A DNA stretch of 20,895 bases, from positions 1 through 20,895 of the forward strand of contig JAAAUF010000564.1 of the NCBI GenBank assembly GCA_015499985.1, given 5' to 3'. Positions 8,561-19,218 of the stretch are shown piece after piece. The notes beneath the pieces were generated by a model. It searched no databases and was not told the origin of the DNA. It worked only from the letters and a program-made list of their open reading frames with translations. Within the stretch, counting starts at the first letter, position 1. Each line of letters starts with the position of its first letter. This stretch comes from Haplosporangium gracile. Lineage: Eukaryota; Mortierellomycota; Mortierellomycetes; Mortierellales; Mortierellaceae. The translations under genes and the position numbers were made by a program.

Positions 8561-11500
8561 ATGCCGCCCACCATCCCGACGAAAGAGGTTCCCAGGGGAG
8601 CAAGGTAAAGCCTACAGACGAAAATATAACCTGCTGTACAATACAAAGAATGGGTGTCTTCCGCAGATTTGCAAAATTACTGACGTTTTTATTTGTTTCA
8701 AAAAATGCCAATATGAAATCTAGTCGCGTGGAGGAGGACCCCCAGGAACAAAGGCCACGGTCGCGACGGAGACTGTCTACAGGATCGACAAAAAATTGGG
8801 GGAAAGGAGATGATACAAGCGAGGCACAGGCTTCTGGCGGTGTTCAGGGTGCTACAGAATCGATAGAAGGCGTGGGGCAGGAACTCGGAGCAAACGATAC
8901 GCCTGGATCCCACATCGATCAGGACGACGGCACAGCAGAGAAGACAGTAACGGTGGAACAAGATCAAATCGACCTCGTTTCTAGCTGGGTTGCAAAACGG
9001 TATTCACAATCACCTGTCCGGCCTCCGCTACCGTCCATGATGGCGCGAAAGTACGAACTCTGGAAGGACGATCTGGACTTTGTGGCGGAACGAGATGTAT
9101 ACTGGGGGACGGTGGCACCACGTCTGGCTGATCGGAGATCGGAGTCGCACCAGCCGCAAGCGCACGAAGTGGAACAGGAGGAAGAGGACCGCCCGAGCTG
9201 TGCGCCATGTCTTGTTCAAGGACGGGAGTGTTCCAAAGAGAGGCCCATCTGTACTCAGTGCCAGTCCGAGAATGATGTCACCTCCACGGCTGAGAAAGCC
9301 CCGACCATGTGCTCATACCCTGTCGGGAAAACTTCTGTTTCTGATTCCAGGCGTCAGAGCGCGAAGAGGAAAAGGAGACGGAACTTGGAGGCGAACTTGG
9401 CAGTGGCAGTGGAATACCTGGGCGGCGAACTGGATGAGAGCGAGGGCGAAGAACTGTCCAACGATGATCCGTCGAACGATAACCCGTCGAACGATGGACC
9501 GTCGAACGATGAACCGTGGAGGGTGGGAGTGCAGGGCGAGCGTGATCCTGATGAGGAAGCAGAATCAGCGGTCAAAGAGTCAGCAAGATCAGAATGGCTC
9601 GCGAAGGCGCTGTTTGCGGAGGATGAGGGTCGGGGCTATCACGGTCCCGCCAAGATACCTAGGAAGCGTGGGCGTCCGTGGAAGATACCACCAGAAGAGC
9701 AGCCGATCAAAATTCGAAGACCTGTAGGTCGTCCACGGAAGGTGCCGACGGGAGAGGAGTTAGTCAAAATTCGAAGACCTGTAGGTCGTCCACGGAAAGT
9801 GCCGATGGAAGGCGTGGAACTCTATGAGTCAGATAAGCCCCTCGGATTGGTCAGGTCTGTGAGTCAAGAAAGAAAGGCCGTGAAAATAGCCATTCTCAAA
9901 GCCAAGCTTGAGGAGAAGCCTAAGGGCAAGGGCAAGGGCAAGGACAAGGACAAGGACAAGGACAAGCACGAGAACACGGCCAAGGTTGCGCCGCAAAGAC
10001 GGGAATTCACCACTCGCGTGATGGAGAGATACTTGAAGGATACCACGCGGAAGCTCAACGCCCTCGGTACATGGACAGAAGTCCCTAATACTTTTACAGG
10101 AGATCAAGAACAGAAGGGGCTTGAGGTGGTTGCTAAAGCCGGCGTGAAAGATGAGAGCGACGAAGAGACAGCGACACCAGTAATATCCAAGTACAAGGAG
10201 CAGATTGCCAGCACTTTTCGGCCATGGGTCGCTCAGAAGGACGAAAAAGTCATTCCCTCTGCCTGTGGTAAATGCCTTTTCAGATCATGTCCATGATTTT
10301 CACACTTCTTGTGCTGTTTGTATTTCACTGACGATTTTCTATCTTTCGCTTATTAGACCTTCCCGACACGAGTCTCTTGCAGGCTCTTCACTATTACGCG
10401 TCTTACTACTACACCCATGTTAGTCCGAGTCCGGATATGTTCGAGGCCATGGATCTAACATCTCATATCGCACTTAGCATGATTGTCCAAGAAATCATCT
10501 CGGATTTTGCATTCAAGCTCGGGAAGGACTCACAGCTCGAGGATATCCAAGTCAAGATTGACAAGTTGGTTGCCGCTCAGCACGGCGACAAGTGGGGCAA
10601 AGACTTTTTGGAATACCTGGAGAGCCGGGCCGCAGATGGACCTTTGCTGCCCAAGCAACCCGCCAAGAAACTGCGATATTCAGGATCGGTGGACGGATCG
10701 GCGGAGAGTCCAGATGAGAGTTGCTCCGACACAAACGTGAGTGAGAACGAGGACAAGAATCATGATGCACAAACTTGGGATGAGTTGGAGGATCTGAGGA
10801 GGACAACAACATTTCTTGGGGTTCATACGGTGAAGGAGCTTGTCAACCGTACGAGGTTCGACATTAGCGTGGAGGAAGCCTTGGAGGCCAACAATTTAGA
10901 TGGTGAAAAGACAGGCGGCCGCTTTTCCACGTCTTCGCTCCACACGGACTCCGACTTGGACAGCTCTGATGACTCAGATGCCAATTCGACCAGAGCAGGA
11001 AATGGTGGATGGTCGGCACAGTCCACGTTGAAATCGGTCATGGGAACTCCCTTCAGGATAGCGCTCGGCAGTGATTCGGAGATCAGTTTGTCGGACGAGG
11101 AGGATACAGAGATGCCTGTGAGGAACTCGACACGCAGCACAACTGGTGGATCTAAGATGGGCAGTTTGGACGACGACGACATGCCAGAGATTGACTTTTC
11201 ACCGTCTATCTTGACTCAGTTGAGCAACAACCGTTTTGGATCTCAGCTTGTATTTGGCTTGGACGATTCATCTTCGGACGATGATAATGGTTCCACTGAG
11301 CTGGATGGCCCTACTATGGTTCCCTCTCAGGTTCTCCAGGAAGATAGTGACGAGTCGTCTGAAGCTGAAGGAGGCAGCTCTGAGTCAGATTCTGAACAGG
11401 AGGTGACGGCGATGGGGGATAAGGAGGAGAAGGAGGAGGAGGAGGAAGAGGAGGAAGAGAAGGAGGGTAAGAAGGAAGAGGACGACAAGGACAGCAGCAA

Positions 11501-12422
11501 TTCAGACGAGGACGAACCCATACAGGAGGACGACGAAGATACTTATGGCGCTTCCAAGGGCGATGACTCTTCGCCTTCTGTGCTGACCCAGACTGGGCTT
11601 GGGTCTGCGTTCAAGTTTAATCAGGAAGAGTCGTCAAGTGATGTGGACGGCTTTTTCAACCCCTCCGGTGGCCGTTTCGTTGTTCAGTCACAAGTTCTCC
11701 AAGATGACAGTGATGATGACTCGTCTGAGGTCCAGGAAGACAGCTTTGAGTCTGATTCCGAACAGGAGGATGAGGAGGACGAAGATAAGGACATTGACGC
11801 GACGAAGGACACTGAGGAACACGAGTCCACCAAGGAATATTACCTCGAGGATGACGTCGCAGCGGAGAACAAGAAGGACAACCGATCTATCAAGGAGGCT
11901 TACATTGAAGATGACAAAGAGAAGGAAGAGGAAGAGGAGGAGGAGGAAGTTCCTGAGATTGATGGGGCGAGCAACTACGGGGAAGACAATGCAGAGTCAA
12001 GTGAGCTGCCAGAGCACCTATCTGAACGAGAGGTTGAAGAGTCTGATGCGGAGATGGAAGCCGTTGAAGAGAACATCGCGGCTGAAACCGTCGTCAAGTT
12101 CAGTACCCGTGAACAGTCGCAAGCTGGATCTAAAGCTGATGTGGATATGGATTCGGACGTGGAGTATAAAACACACGGGGCCCTCATGGAGAAGGATGAT
12201 AGATCAGACGAAGAGGATCAAGGCGAAACGCTCCAACCGGTGTACACGACGGTGAGTGCAACCCGCTTTGGATCACAGTTCAGCACCAGCTACAACGCAG
12301 ACGGTGATGACGATTCTGAGGAGGAAGGAGCTTCCTACGGTGGCACGCAGTCCCAGGTGGTCTACAACGACAGCACCACCTCCGAGGAAGAGAACCTTCA
12401 ATCGTCGTCAGACGAGGACTAA
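8561..12422 (+). CDS. Large nuclear protein with Rrn10-like (Pol I UAF) segment
   Basis: Three exons: 8561-8604, 8724-10267 and 10357-12422. Introns of 119 and 89 bp have GTAAAG and GTAAAT donors and TAG acceptors. The product is 1217 residues. Visible parts: a cysteine cluster at C174, C177, C184, C191, C194 and C211 with KERPICTQC and CSYP, resembling a fungal Zn2Cys6 domain with a long last loop; four SNDxP repeats (260-279); three AT-hook-like GRP cores (331, 350, 369); a KGK/KDK tract (415-429); and, after intron 2, residues 530-585 with SLLQALHYYASYYY, then FEAMDLTSHIAL. The last part matches what I recall of yeast Rrn10 (HYYA, then F-D-x-T-S). From about 700 on the protein is Asp/Glu/Ser-rich with three related repeats. 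Rrn10 belongs to the upstream activating factor that recruits Pol I to rDNA. The start at 8561 is preferred because both exons join in frame; a shorter model begins at ATG 8650. The Rrn10 link is motif-level. Confidence 0.65.
9457..9516 (+). repeat. Four 15-bp in-frame repeats (SNDxP)
   Basis: Four consecutive 15-bp units with core CCGTCGAACGAT encode SNDDP, SNDNP, SNDGP and SNDEP inside the Rrn10-like gene. Units 2-4 are nearly identical at DNA level, suggesting recent slippage expansion. They form an acidic, disordered spacer between the cysteine cluster and the AT-hooks. Confidence 0.85.
9707..9808 (+). repeat. 57-bp duplication of an AT-hook module
   Basis: A 45-bp block at 9707-9751 recurs at 9764-9808 with two mismatches, including 34 identical bases at the left. 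The period is 57 bp, or 19 codons. Each copy encodes KIRRPVGRPRKVP, an AT-hook core flanked by basic residues. A third, more diverged unit (KRGRPWKIP) lies just upstream near 9664-9690. Confidence 0.9.
9922..9966 (+). repeat. AAGGGC/AAGGAC hexamer repeat (KG/KD)
   Basis: About seven hexameric units, first AAGGGC then AAGGAC, encode KGKGKG followed by KDKDKDK inside the Rrn10-like gene. This is a charged low-complexity linker produced by slippage. Confidence 0.85.
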
Positions 12423-12428
12423 ATGTAA

Positions 12429-12434
12429 AATAAA
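12429..12434 (+). terminator. Polyadenylation signal of the Rrn10-like gene
   Basis: AATAAA begins seven bases after the stop codon of the Rrn10-like gene. If used, it gives an unusually short 3' UTR, in keeping with the 163-bp gap before the LTN1 start codon, which must also hold the LTN1 promoter. It could instead be chance in AT-rich DNA. Confidence 0.45.
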
Positions 12435-12585
12435 TTGTACACTAGATCACGTGTGGGACTGCGGCAGAACTCTCGCCTTTTTTCTCCAGTCGGTCCAAGA
12501 GGCGTTTTCACACAAAGATAAAAACTTCTTTCTTTTCGTTTTTGTTTGCATCCATCTCTTTACCGCCCATACATACACTCCCTTA

Positions 12586-15500
12586 ATGCCACCAAAAACC
12601 ACACCCCGCGTCAAGGGAAATGTGCGTGCCGCCAATAGCAGGTACATGCACGCCCACTCCGTTCTTCAGGATCAATCCATACCAAATCACAACTCGACTG
12701 ATCTGCTGAAAAAGAATCGTTAAAAAGATCACAGCAAAAGACTAACGGTTGACCAACACTCTTTCTACTTTGTTGACGCCTTCAGTCGCGCCGCCGAGCT
12801 CTCAAGCGCTAGCTCGACAGGATCCTCCCTCCCCATATCACAGCTCGGAGGATTCGCTCAATTCGCCACGCCCGCCTTCTCAGCCTCGTCGACTTATGTC
12901 GCCTCTACCGCTCCTCGAAGTGCTCCACCCAACAGATCAGGATCATCCAGCCCATCGCTTTCATCCTCAGGATCGCCGGCATTTGGAGGATTGGATACAG
13001 ATGTCGTGAATGTTATCTCAAACGGCGAATTGTCCATGATTATCAAGCGACTCATGTCCAAGCGTGACACGACCACCAAAGTGAGGGCATTGGAGGATCT
13101 GGAAAAGTGGGTCAGGGCCCAGCCAGAGGATGATGAATTTGGATCATCGGCAGCATGCCAGGAGGCCATTGGACCCTGGATCAAGCTTTATCTCAAGTTG
13201 ACGACTGATGTAGATCGACGAGTCCGTCTCATGACCAACAATGTCCACTTGCTCTTGGTCAAGCGTGTCAAGAAGAAGCTTGCACCTTATCTGAAGGAGG
13301 TGATTGCAGCGTGGATCGGCACCTTTTTCGACCCCACAAGGGACGTTGCTCGTGTTGCTGTGGAGGCGTTTAAGGTAGACTGCGCCTTCTTTTTGCTTTT
13401 GCGAAGTTCATGATTCTCATTCAGTGCTTGATGGCACATATATTTCTCCTACGTGCTTACCTTACCATTCTATCTTCGATTTGCATCAATGCTTAGAGCG
13501 CTTTCCCCGACAACAAGCGAGAGCAGGTGATATCGTTCTGTTTGCAGGACATGATCTATTATATCTCAGAAATCCTTCTGAACAAGACGCCAGAGACTCT
13601 GAGCGATCCTCGATTCAACACCAAGGAAGAGATGGACACACGATATGCTAGAGTCGCCTCGAGCTCACTTTATACCCTTGGGTACATTATAGGTATGCTA
13701 TCTTTTTTCACTAGATTGGCACAGTTGCAGCTTCTGTAGTGACACTAACTATACCTTATTCTCACCAACGGCAACAGACACTCTCTCACCCGAGGCACTC
13801 GAGAAGCATGCCGACGACATTGGACAGCTCCTCGATGAATCCAAGCTGTGGGCATTCTTTGGACATGGAAACCCACTTGTCAGGAGAGCCAGCTATAACA
13901 TGCTGCGGACAGTTACCACAAAGGCTCCTAGCCTAGTCAAGGCAAGACTAAACATCGTCAGCAAACACCTATTCCCTGCAGCATTCTCAGACAGGGACAC
14001 CACTACTCACGGGGATATGTGGGACGCTGTTCTTGTGTTTACCAAGGCCTTCCCCGAGTCATGGACGATTGTTGCCGATAAGAAGCCCACCATGTCACTC
14101 TTTGCAGGATTTCTCAAGGCCGCAGGATATGGCTCCGCCACCGCAACATACCGGAGTATTCTCCCTCTTATCGCCAGCTGGGGCGACGAGTCCGTCTTGG
14201 GTAAGAATGGTACAGGATTCCCTTTCGCCAAGGACTTTTTCGACCACTTTTGGAAGGGTCTCGAGAGCCCCAACATCGACAAGGAGACTGGATCCACTCT
14301 GCTGTTTATCGAGGCTTACCTGGAGTGCTTGGTCTATTTTACTGTGAGATTCGGGTATGCGAACCTGGGCGTGGTTTCACTCTTTCGCATCAACATTTGG
14401 CATTAAATGACGTCGTGATTGCAACTCGCCACTAACATGCACAATATTTCTCCTGTAGTAAATCCGAGACGACAAAGCAAGGACAGGACGCTACTCTTGC
14501 AGCATTCGTGGCGCTCAACAAGACTTTTATGACCTTGGCAGACAACGGAAAGATTTCGGCAAAGTTCACTCAGTCTGAGCAGGGTATTGCCAAGAAGATA
14601 AGCACCCATCTTGTTCGCCTACTCACCATTCCTTCGGTCTCGGAACGCGCATCTGTTAATATTTGGCAGCCTACGGTCGAGGCAATGAGCGAAATCGTCT
14701 CAAGTGAGACCAATGATGTCTACGTGAAGCGCGGCAAGCGCGCCATCCTACTTTTGGGACAAATCGCGTCTCTTGCTCATGAGAAGCAGGACAGGGCCTT
14801 GACCGAGTTGACTGAGAAAGCCGCAGACCAACTTGTGCAGATTGTTGCTACTCAGTGTTCAGGCAGTAAGTTTGTAAACGTTATCTCTGCAGCCACACAT
14901 AATGCCGCTTCGTCTCTTATCATATACTGAAATCTTACGTTTATTTGTTTTAGCTCAATCATTTGGGCCTTCTCAGCTTCTTTCATCTTTGGCTGTCCAC
15001 TTTGAAGTGGTCGTTTTCTCGAACCCTGCAAGTCAGAAGGCCATGCACGACTTTTTTGAGCTGCAGTTTGCCGACATGTTGTTGACCTCCGAGGATCAAG
15101 ATTCTTCTAATGACGGGGTCAGCCAAGGAGGCGAATCATTGCCTCACCTTTTGGATCTTTTCGCAGGATACCTCGGCAACACCAAGGAGCAGGAGCAGTC
15201 GACTCGCATCTGGCAGCAGGTCATGACCAAGGTGCTCAAGGAGACTGACGAGGGCACCAACCAGGAACGACAGAGTGTAATCCTGCGCGGCCTGCTTGAT
15301 CGCACCTCTGCAGTCCCTCCCACTATTGATCTCAAGCTTGGAGCTATCAACGACTTTATCACTATGATTGTTGTTGATCAAAAGTACAAAGAATCAAAGT
15401 CGTTCGAGGATCTTGTGGCGGACGCCCTGTGTCCGAATGCCATCATCCCGGATACTCTCAAGCTGGAAGTCTTTGACACGCTCTCTCAGCGCCTGGACCT

Positions 15501-18500
15501 CTTTGTATCAGATGTCATGGGTGCTCAAGCGATGGGCAAGCACGCCGAGGCTTCGGCCATTCTGGCCATTACCCTGAAGTCCTTGGGTCACATTGTTCCC
15601 GTGTCGATTGAGAACAGTGCAGAGACGCCCTTAAAGCAAGTTGCCAAGGCTGTGTTTGACCTCAGCTGCCAGTCAGAGGAGCACCTCAGTGAGACTGCAC
15701 AGCAGAATCTCGATGAGCTGCAGAGACTGTCGGAGAAGTCGGAGGACATCCAGTTCTTTTTGCGTGAATGCCTCACTGATCACATCTGCGACTGCATTCA
15801 GAACTTGCAGCGCTTCACCAGGTATGACAAATTGCTTTGCTATGTACCACAGAATAAGTCGTGTTGTCAAGAACACATTTTAACTCATGGAACATGATTA
15901 TCTGCATTAGCCCCGAGGACCTTGCTACCCAGGCCCAAAAGCTGGCGGACCTACTCAATCTGTCTGACATCACCGATCGATTTGGACTCTTGAACGCATT
16001 CTTCTTTGACAAGGATCATTGGAACTCACTGTACAAAACTCTCTCCGCCACCGGTGTTCACCGGTCATTGGTCATGCTTGACCCTGTTGTTGAAGCTTAC
16101 TACGCCAATACCAAGGCCCAGCACGTATCGGTATCGGATCATTCCACCATCCGTTACGACAGCTTTGGTCTCTCCGCTTACGGTCGACTGGCTCTGTTTA
16201 CCTATGAGCTCTTGAAGAAGGAGGATGTGATGGTGTCGTTATTCTTGTCGTTCCCAGAGACGATGACCTGGATCATGGGAGAACTCCTCAAAGTTCGTCA
16301 GGGGTGTCTTGATACTTTCCAGACTCCTTCGTCAGAAGCTGGCGTGTTTTACTCGCCCAACCTGCACAAAGATTCCAACGATGTTGTGTTCAGGACGTTG
16401 TTGCGTGAGCTGGGGTCTATGGTGACAAACTGGATCACATTGGCATTGGAGGAGAGTTGGGAGTCACAGTTGATCGAGGTTTTAACTAAGGGACCTCAAG
16501 CAGAAGTTGCATCCAACGATGTTGTTGACGATGAGTCTGGATGTGGTCCCGCCTATTTTGCCCGTGAAGCTCTTTTGGAGCAAGACGGGTTCAAGGAACG
16601 TGTCCTCGCCGATATTGTTGATGCATTGGCTCAGTCTGACTCCTCGGATATATCACCTGCCAATGCCAAGGGATGGTGCCAGCTCCTGAAGAGTGAAAGC
16701 CGTAAGATTTGCTTCTCTCTGTTTGTTGGTAGCGGTTGTACGGTTTGCATGTGATATGATCGTAGGATAACTAACGTCGACATTTTTTTAATTTTACATT
16801 ACTCCAGTACCCTTGTCGATTTCAACTGGACTGGTCATTGCGCTCAGGAAGAGACTGGAGAACACCAATGAGTTTACCAACCTGCTCAACCAATGGGTCA
16901 CTACTCCCGTTCGACCCAACGAACTTACAGTGCAAAACACCGAGACTTTTCGTCGCCTCTCGCTCCTCGTGGCTGCTTTGATGGGCCCCACGGACGAGGA
17001 GCCCTCTATCAATCTTCCTCAGCTACGTGCCATGAATTTGCTGCAATCTATTCGTCGATGGATTTCAGACTCGGACGTTCTGCAGACCTTTGACAGTCAG
17101 GATGAGCTTCTCGTCCACTCGTTGGTCCTGCGACTTCTCAGAGCTCTGGCTTTCCAGGTGCAGGAGCTTCCCGGCGCTCACTGGGAGATGATGTTTGGCC
17201 AGATCACCGTTGTCTTTGAGGGACTTTCAGAGACCGATTCTACTCTGTTTGGAATGCTGGTCCTTGAGAGGACATGCCGTTTGACGTTGACTCTTATCGA
17301 GCTTGGACAGGAAGAGGCCGACATTATGAACGCGTGGGAGGAGCACAGTGAAGGAATCTTGGTTCGTGCAATGAGGGTTATCGGGCGTGAGGAATCTGCT
17401 CTGGAAGCCGCTTCGTTGAAGATGAACCGCCCTGTTCGACAGTACCTGGGAGTCTTGTCTCAGGTCTGTGGTCACGCCTCTGATAAGCTTGTCTTGGCCC
17501 ATGGATCTGTGGCGGAGCAGTGCCGAATGTTGATGGAGCCATTAACGTCTCTGCAGATGCTCGCTTACAAGCAGCTGCAGACTATTTTGATTGAGCAAGT
17601 GCAGACTTTATCCATTCAGTTGGAGCTCAAAGTACCCACTAGCCCCGTTGTCGACCCTGTCGAGGGTGAGACTGCCGATGATTCTATTGCAGTCAGCGCT
17701 TCAGCCGAGGACAAAATGACGGAGCCAAAGTTCCCCGCCTCACTCTGGGCCATCATCTCAAGTCCACCTGCTGGATTCCCGGCCATGGACGTGGATGTGG
17801 ATGCGGACGATGAAAAGAACTTGAAGGAGGAGTTCTCCCTTCTGTCGACCAGAACTAGCCACCACGACGAGGAGGACGACGATGAGGAATATGGAGTTGG
17901 CGCCGGTGTTGCTGCCAGGTCTGAAACCATCACCTCTCATGCTGTGCTTGGTTACCTTCTGGCCTGGAAGCTGGCCTTCGCCATCTTTGAGAATACCGTC
18001 AGTGACACTCCTGCATTTAAGCTTTTTTGATGAAGATCACTCTCCGTATATGCAAGCTTAAACTGACACGCTACTTGTTTTTTTTTCATTTTAGACATAC
18101 GCTGTCAAGTCTCGCTTAGTCGAGCAATTGAGGACCTTGTCGACAATGAACGAGTTCTTACCATACCTATTCCACCTCCTCGGTATCCGCTCTGCATCGT
18201 CCTTGGTCAACGACTCGTCTTCTGCCAGCCAGACAGTCTCGTCAGCCTCCAATGATGCTCAGGCCGTCGAGCTGTTTGATCTGAGCCGCTGGGACATCAC
18301 CGAGTACCAGGTCGTTGGCTTTGATCTGTCGTCTCCCGAGATTGGTTTCCCACTCTTCGCAGGTCACCTGTACTACACCTGCTTGGCGAACGTGCCTAGT
18401 TTGGTCCGTATCTGGTGGACCGAGTGCAAGCTCCGCCAGCTCAGTATTGCTGTCGAGTCGTTGACAGAGAGGTTCTTCTCACCCTTGCTGATTACTCGTG

Positions 18501-19027
18501 AGCTTAATTCGCTTATCAAGGCTCAACAGGCCCCTACTCAGGGTGGTAACGCTGCTGCTGCTGCGGCACTCTCAGGAGTCACTGATGATTTGAATGAGCT
18601 TCAGATCAAGACCTCCAAGGCGACCTCGGAAGTGACAGCATCGTTCCAGATTGACGAGGCGACCATGGAGATCGTGATCCGGTTACCGACTAACTTCCCT
18701 CTGCGCCAGGTTGAGGTCGAGGGTCTGCAGCGTGTCGGAGTCAAGGAGGCCCGTTGGCGCGCATGGCTGCTGGCTGTTGCTGGTGTGATTGCAGCCCAGA
18801 ACGGATCGTTGATCGATGCGTTGACGTTGTTCAGGAGGAATGTGGGTCTTCACTTTGAGGGTGTGGAGGACTGCACGATTTGCTACTCGATTGTCTCGCT
18901 GCAGGATCGGTCGTTGCCCAACAAGACCTGCAAGACCTGTAAGCATCGCTTTCACGCCTCTTGTTTGTACAAGTGGTTTAGGACTTCCAACTCTTCGAGC
19001 TGTCCCCTTTGTAGAACCTTGTGGTGA
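12586..19027 (+). CDS. LTN1: E3 ubiquitin ligase listerin (ribosome quality control)
   Basis: Nine exons: 12586-12641, 12786-13374, 13497-13692, 13778-14354, 14459-14865, 14954-15821, 15911-16701, 16808-17997 and 18095-19027. Introns are 85-144 bp, all GT-AG, and all phases close, giving 1868 residues (human about 1766, yeast about 1562, recalled). The N-terminus has the family style MPPKTTPRVKGN, then SSRAAEL. Next come the conserved TKVRALEDLEKWV and AFKSAFPDNKR segments of the HEAT/ARM-like solenoid that fills most of the protein. A short acidic stretch (DEEDDDEE) is encoded near 17868-17890. An RWD-type domain (about 1740-1810) precedes the C-terminal RING (about 1818-1865): CTIC, KTCKTCKHRFH, ASCLYKWF, CPLC. 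Family knowledge: Ltn1 binds stalled 60S-peptidyl-tRNA complexes with Rqc2/NEMF and ubiquitinates the nascent chain. The junction ACC|GTCAGT at 17997 has a weak donor but restores ENTTYAVKSRLVEQL exactly. Confidence 0.96.
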
Positions 19028-19045
19028 TGCGTTTTTGGCTATAAA

Positions 19046-19057
19046 AATAAAAATAAA
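19046..19057 (+). terminator. Polyadenylation signals of LTN1 (two AATAAA)
   Basis: Two adjacent AATAAA hexamers lie about 20 nt after the LTN1 stop codon. They mark the end of the plus-strand gene before the converging minus-strand relic that ends at 19219. Confidence 0.6.
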
Positions 19058-19218
19058 ATTGCATTTTTACACGGTTTGCTCACCATTGTGATATCAGAAT
19101 CTGTGGTGTGGAAGGAGCACATGAATGTCGCGTATGCGCAACGAATTATTTGATCTAAAAACTCACAAGACTGTTTTCAACTTTGATCGGGGCCGGTGGT
19201 GGTAACAGCATCAGCCAA

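Noticed and set aside
8650..8723. ATG at 8650 as the start of the Rrn10-like protein
   Set aside because: It would begin with a hydrophobic AT-rich stretch containing a CTGAC branch-like site; the spliced model from 8561 joins in frame and reads better. Kept as an alternative.
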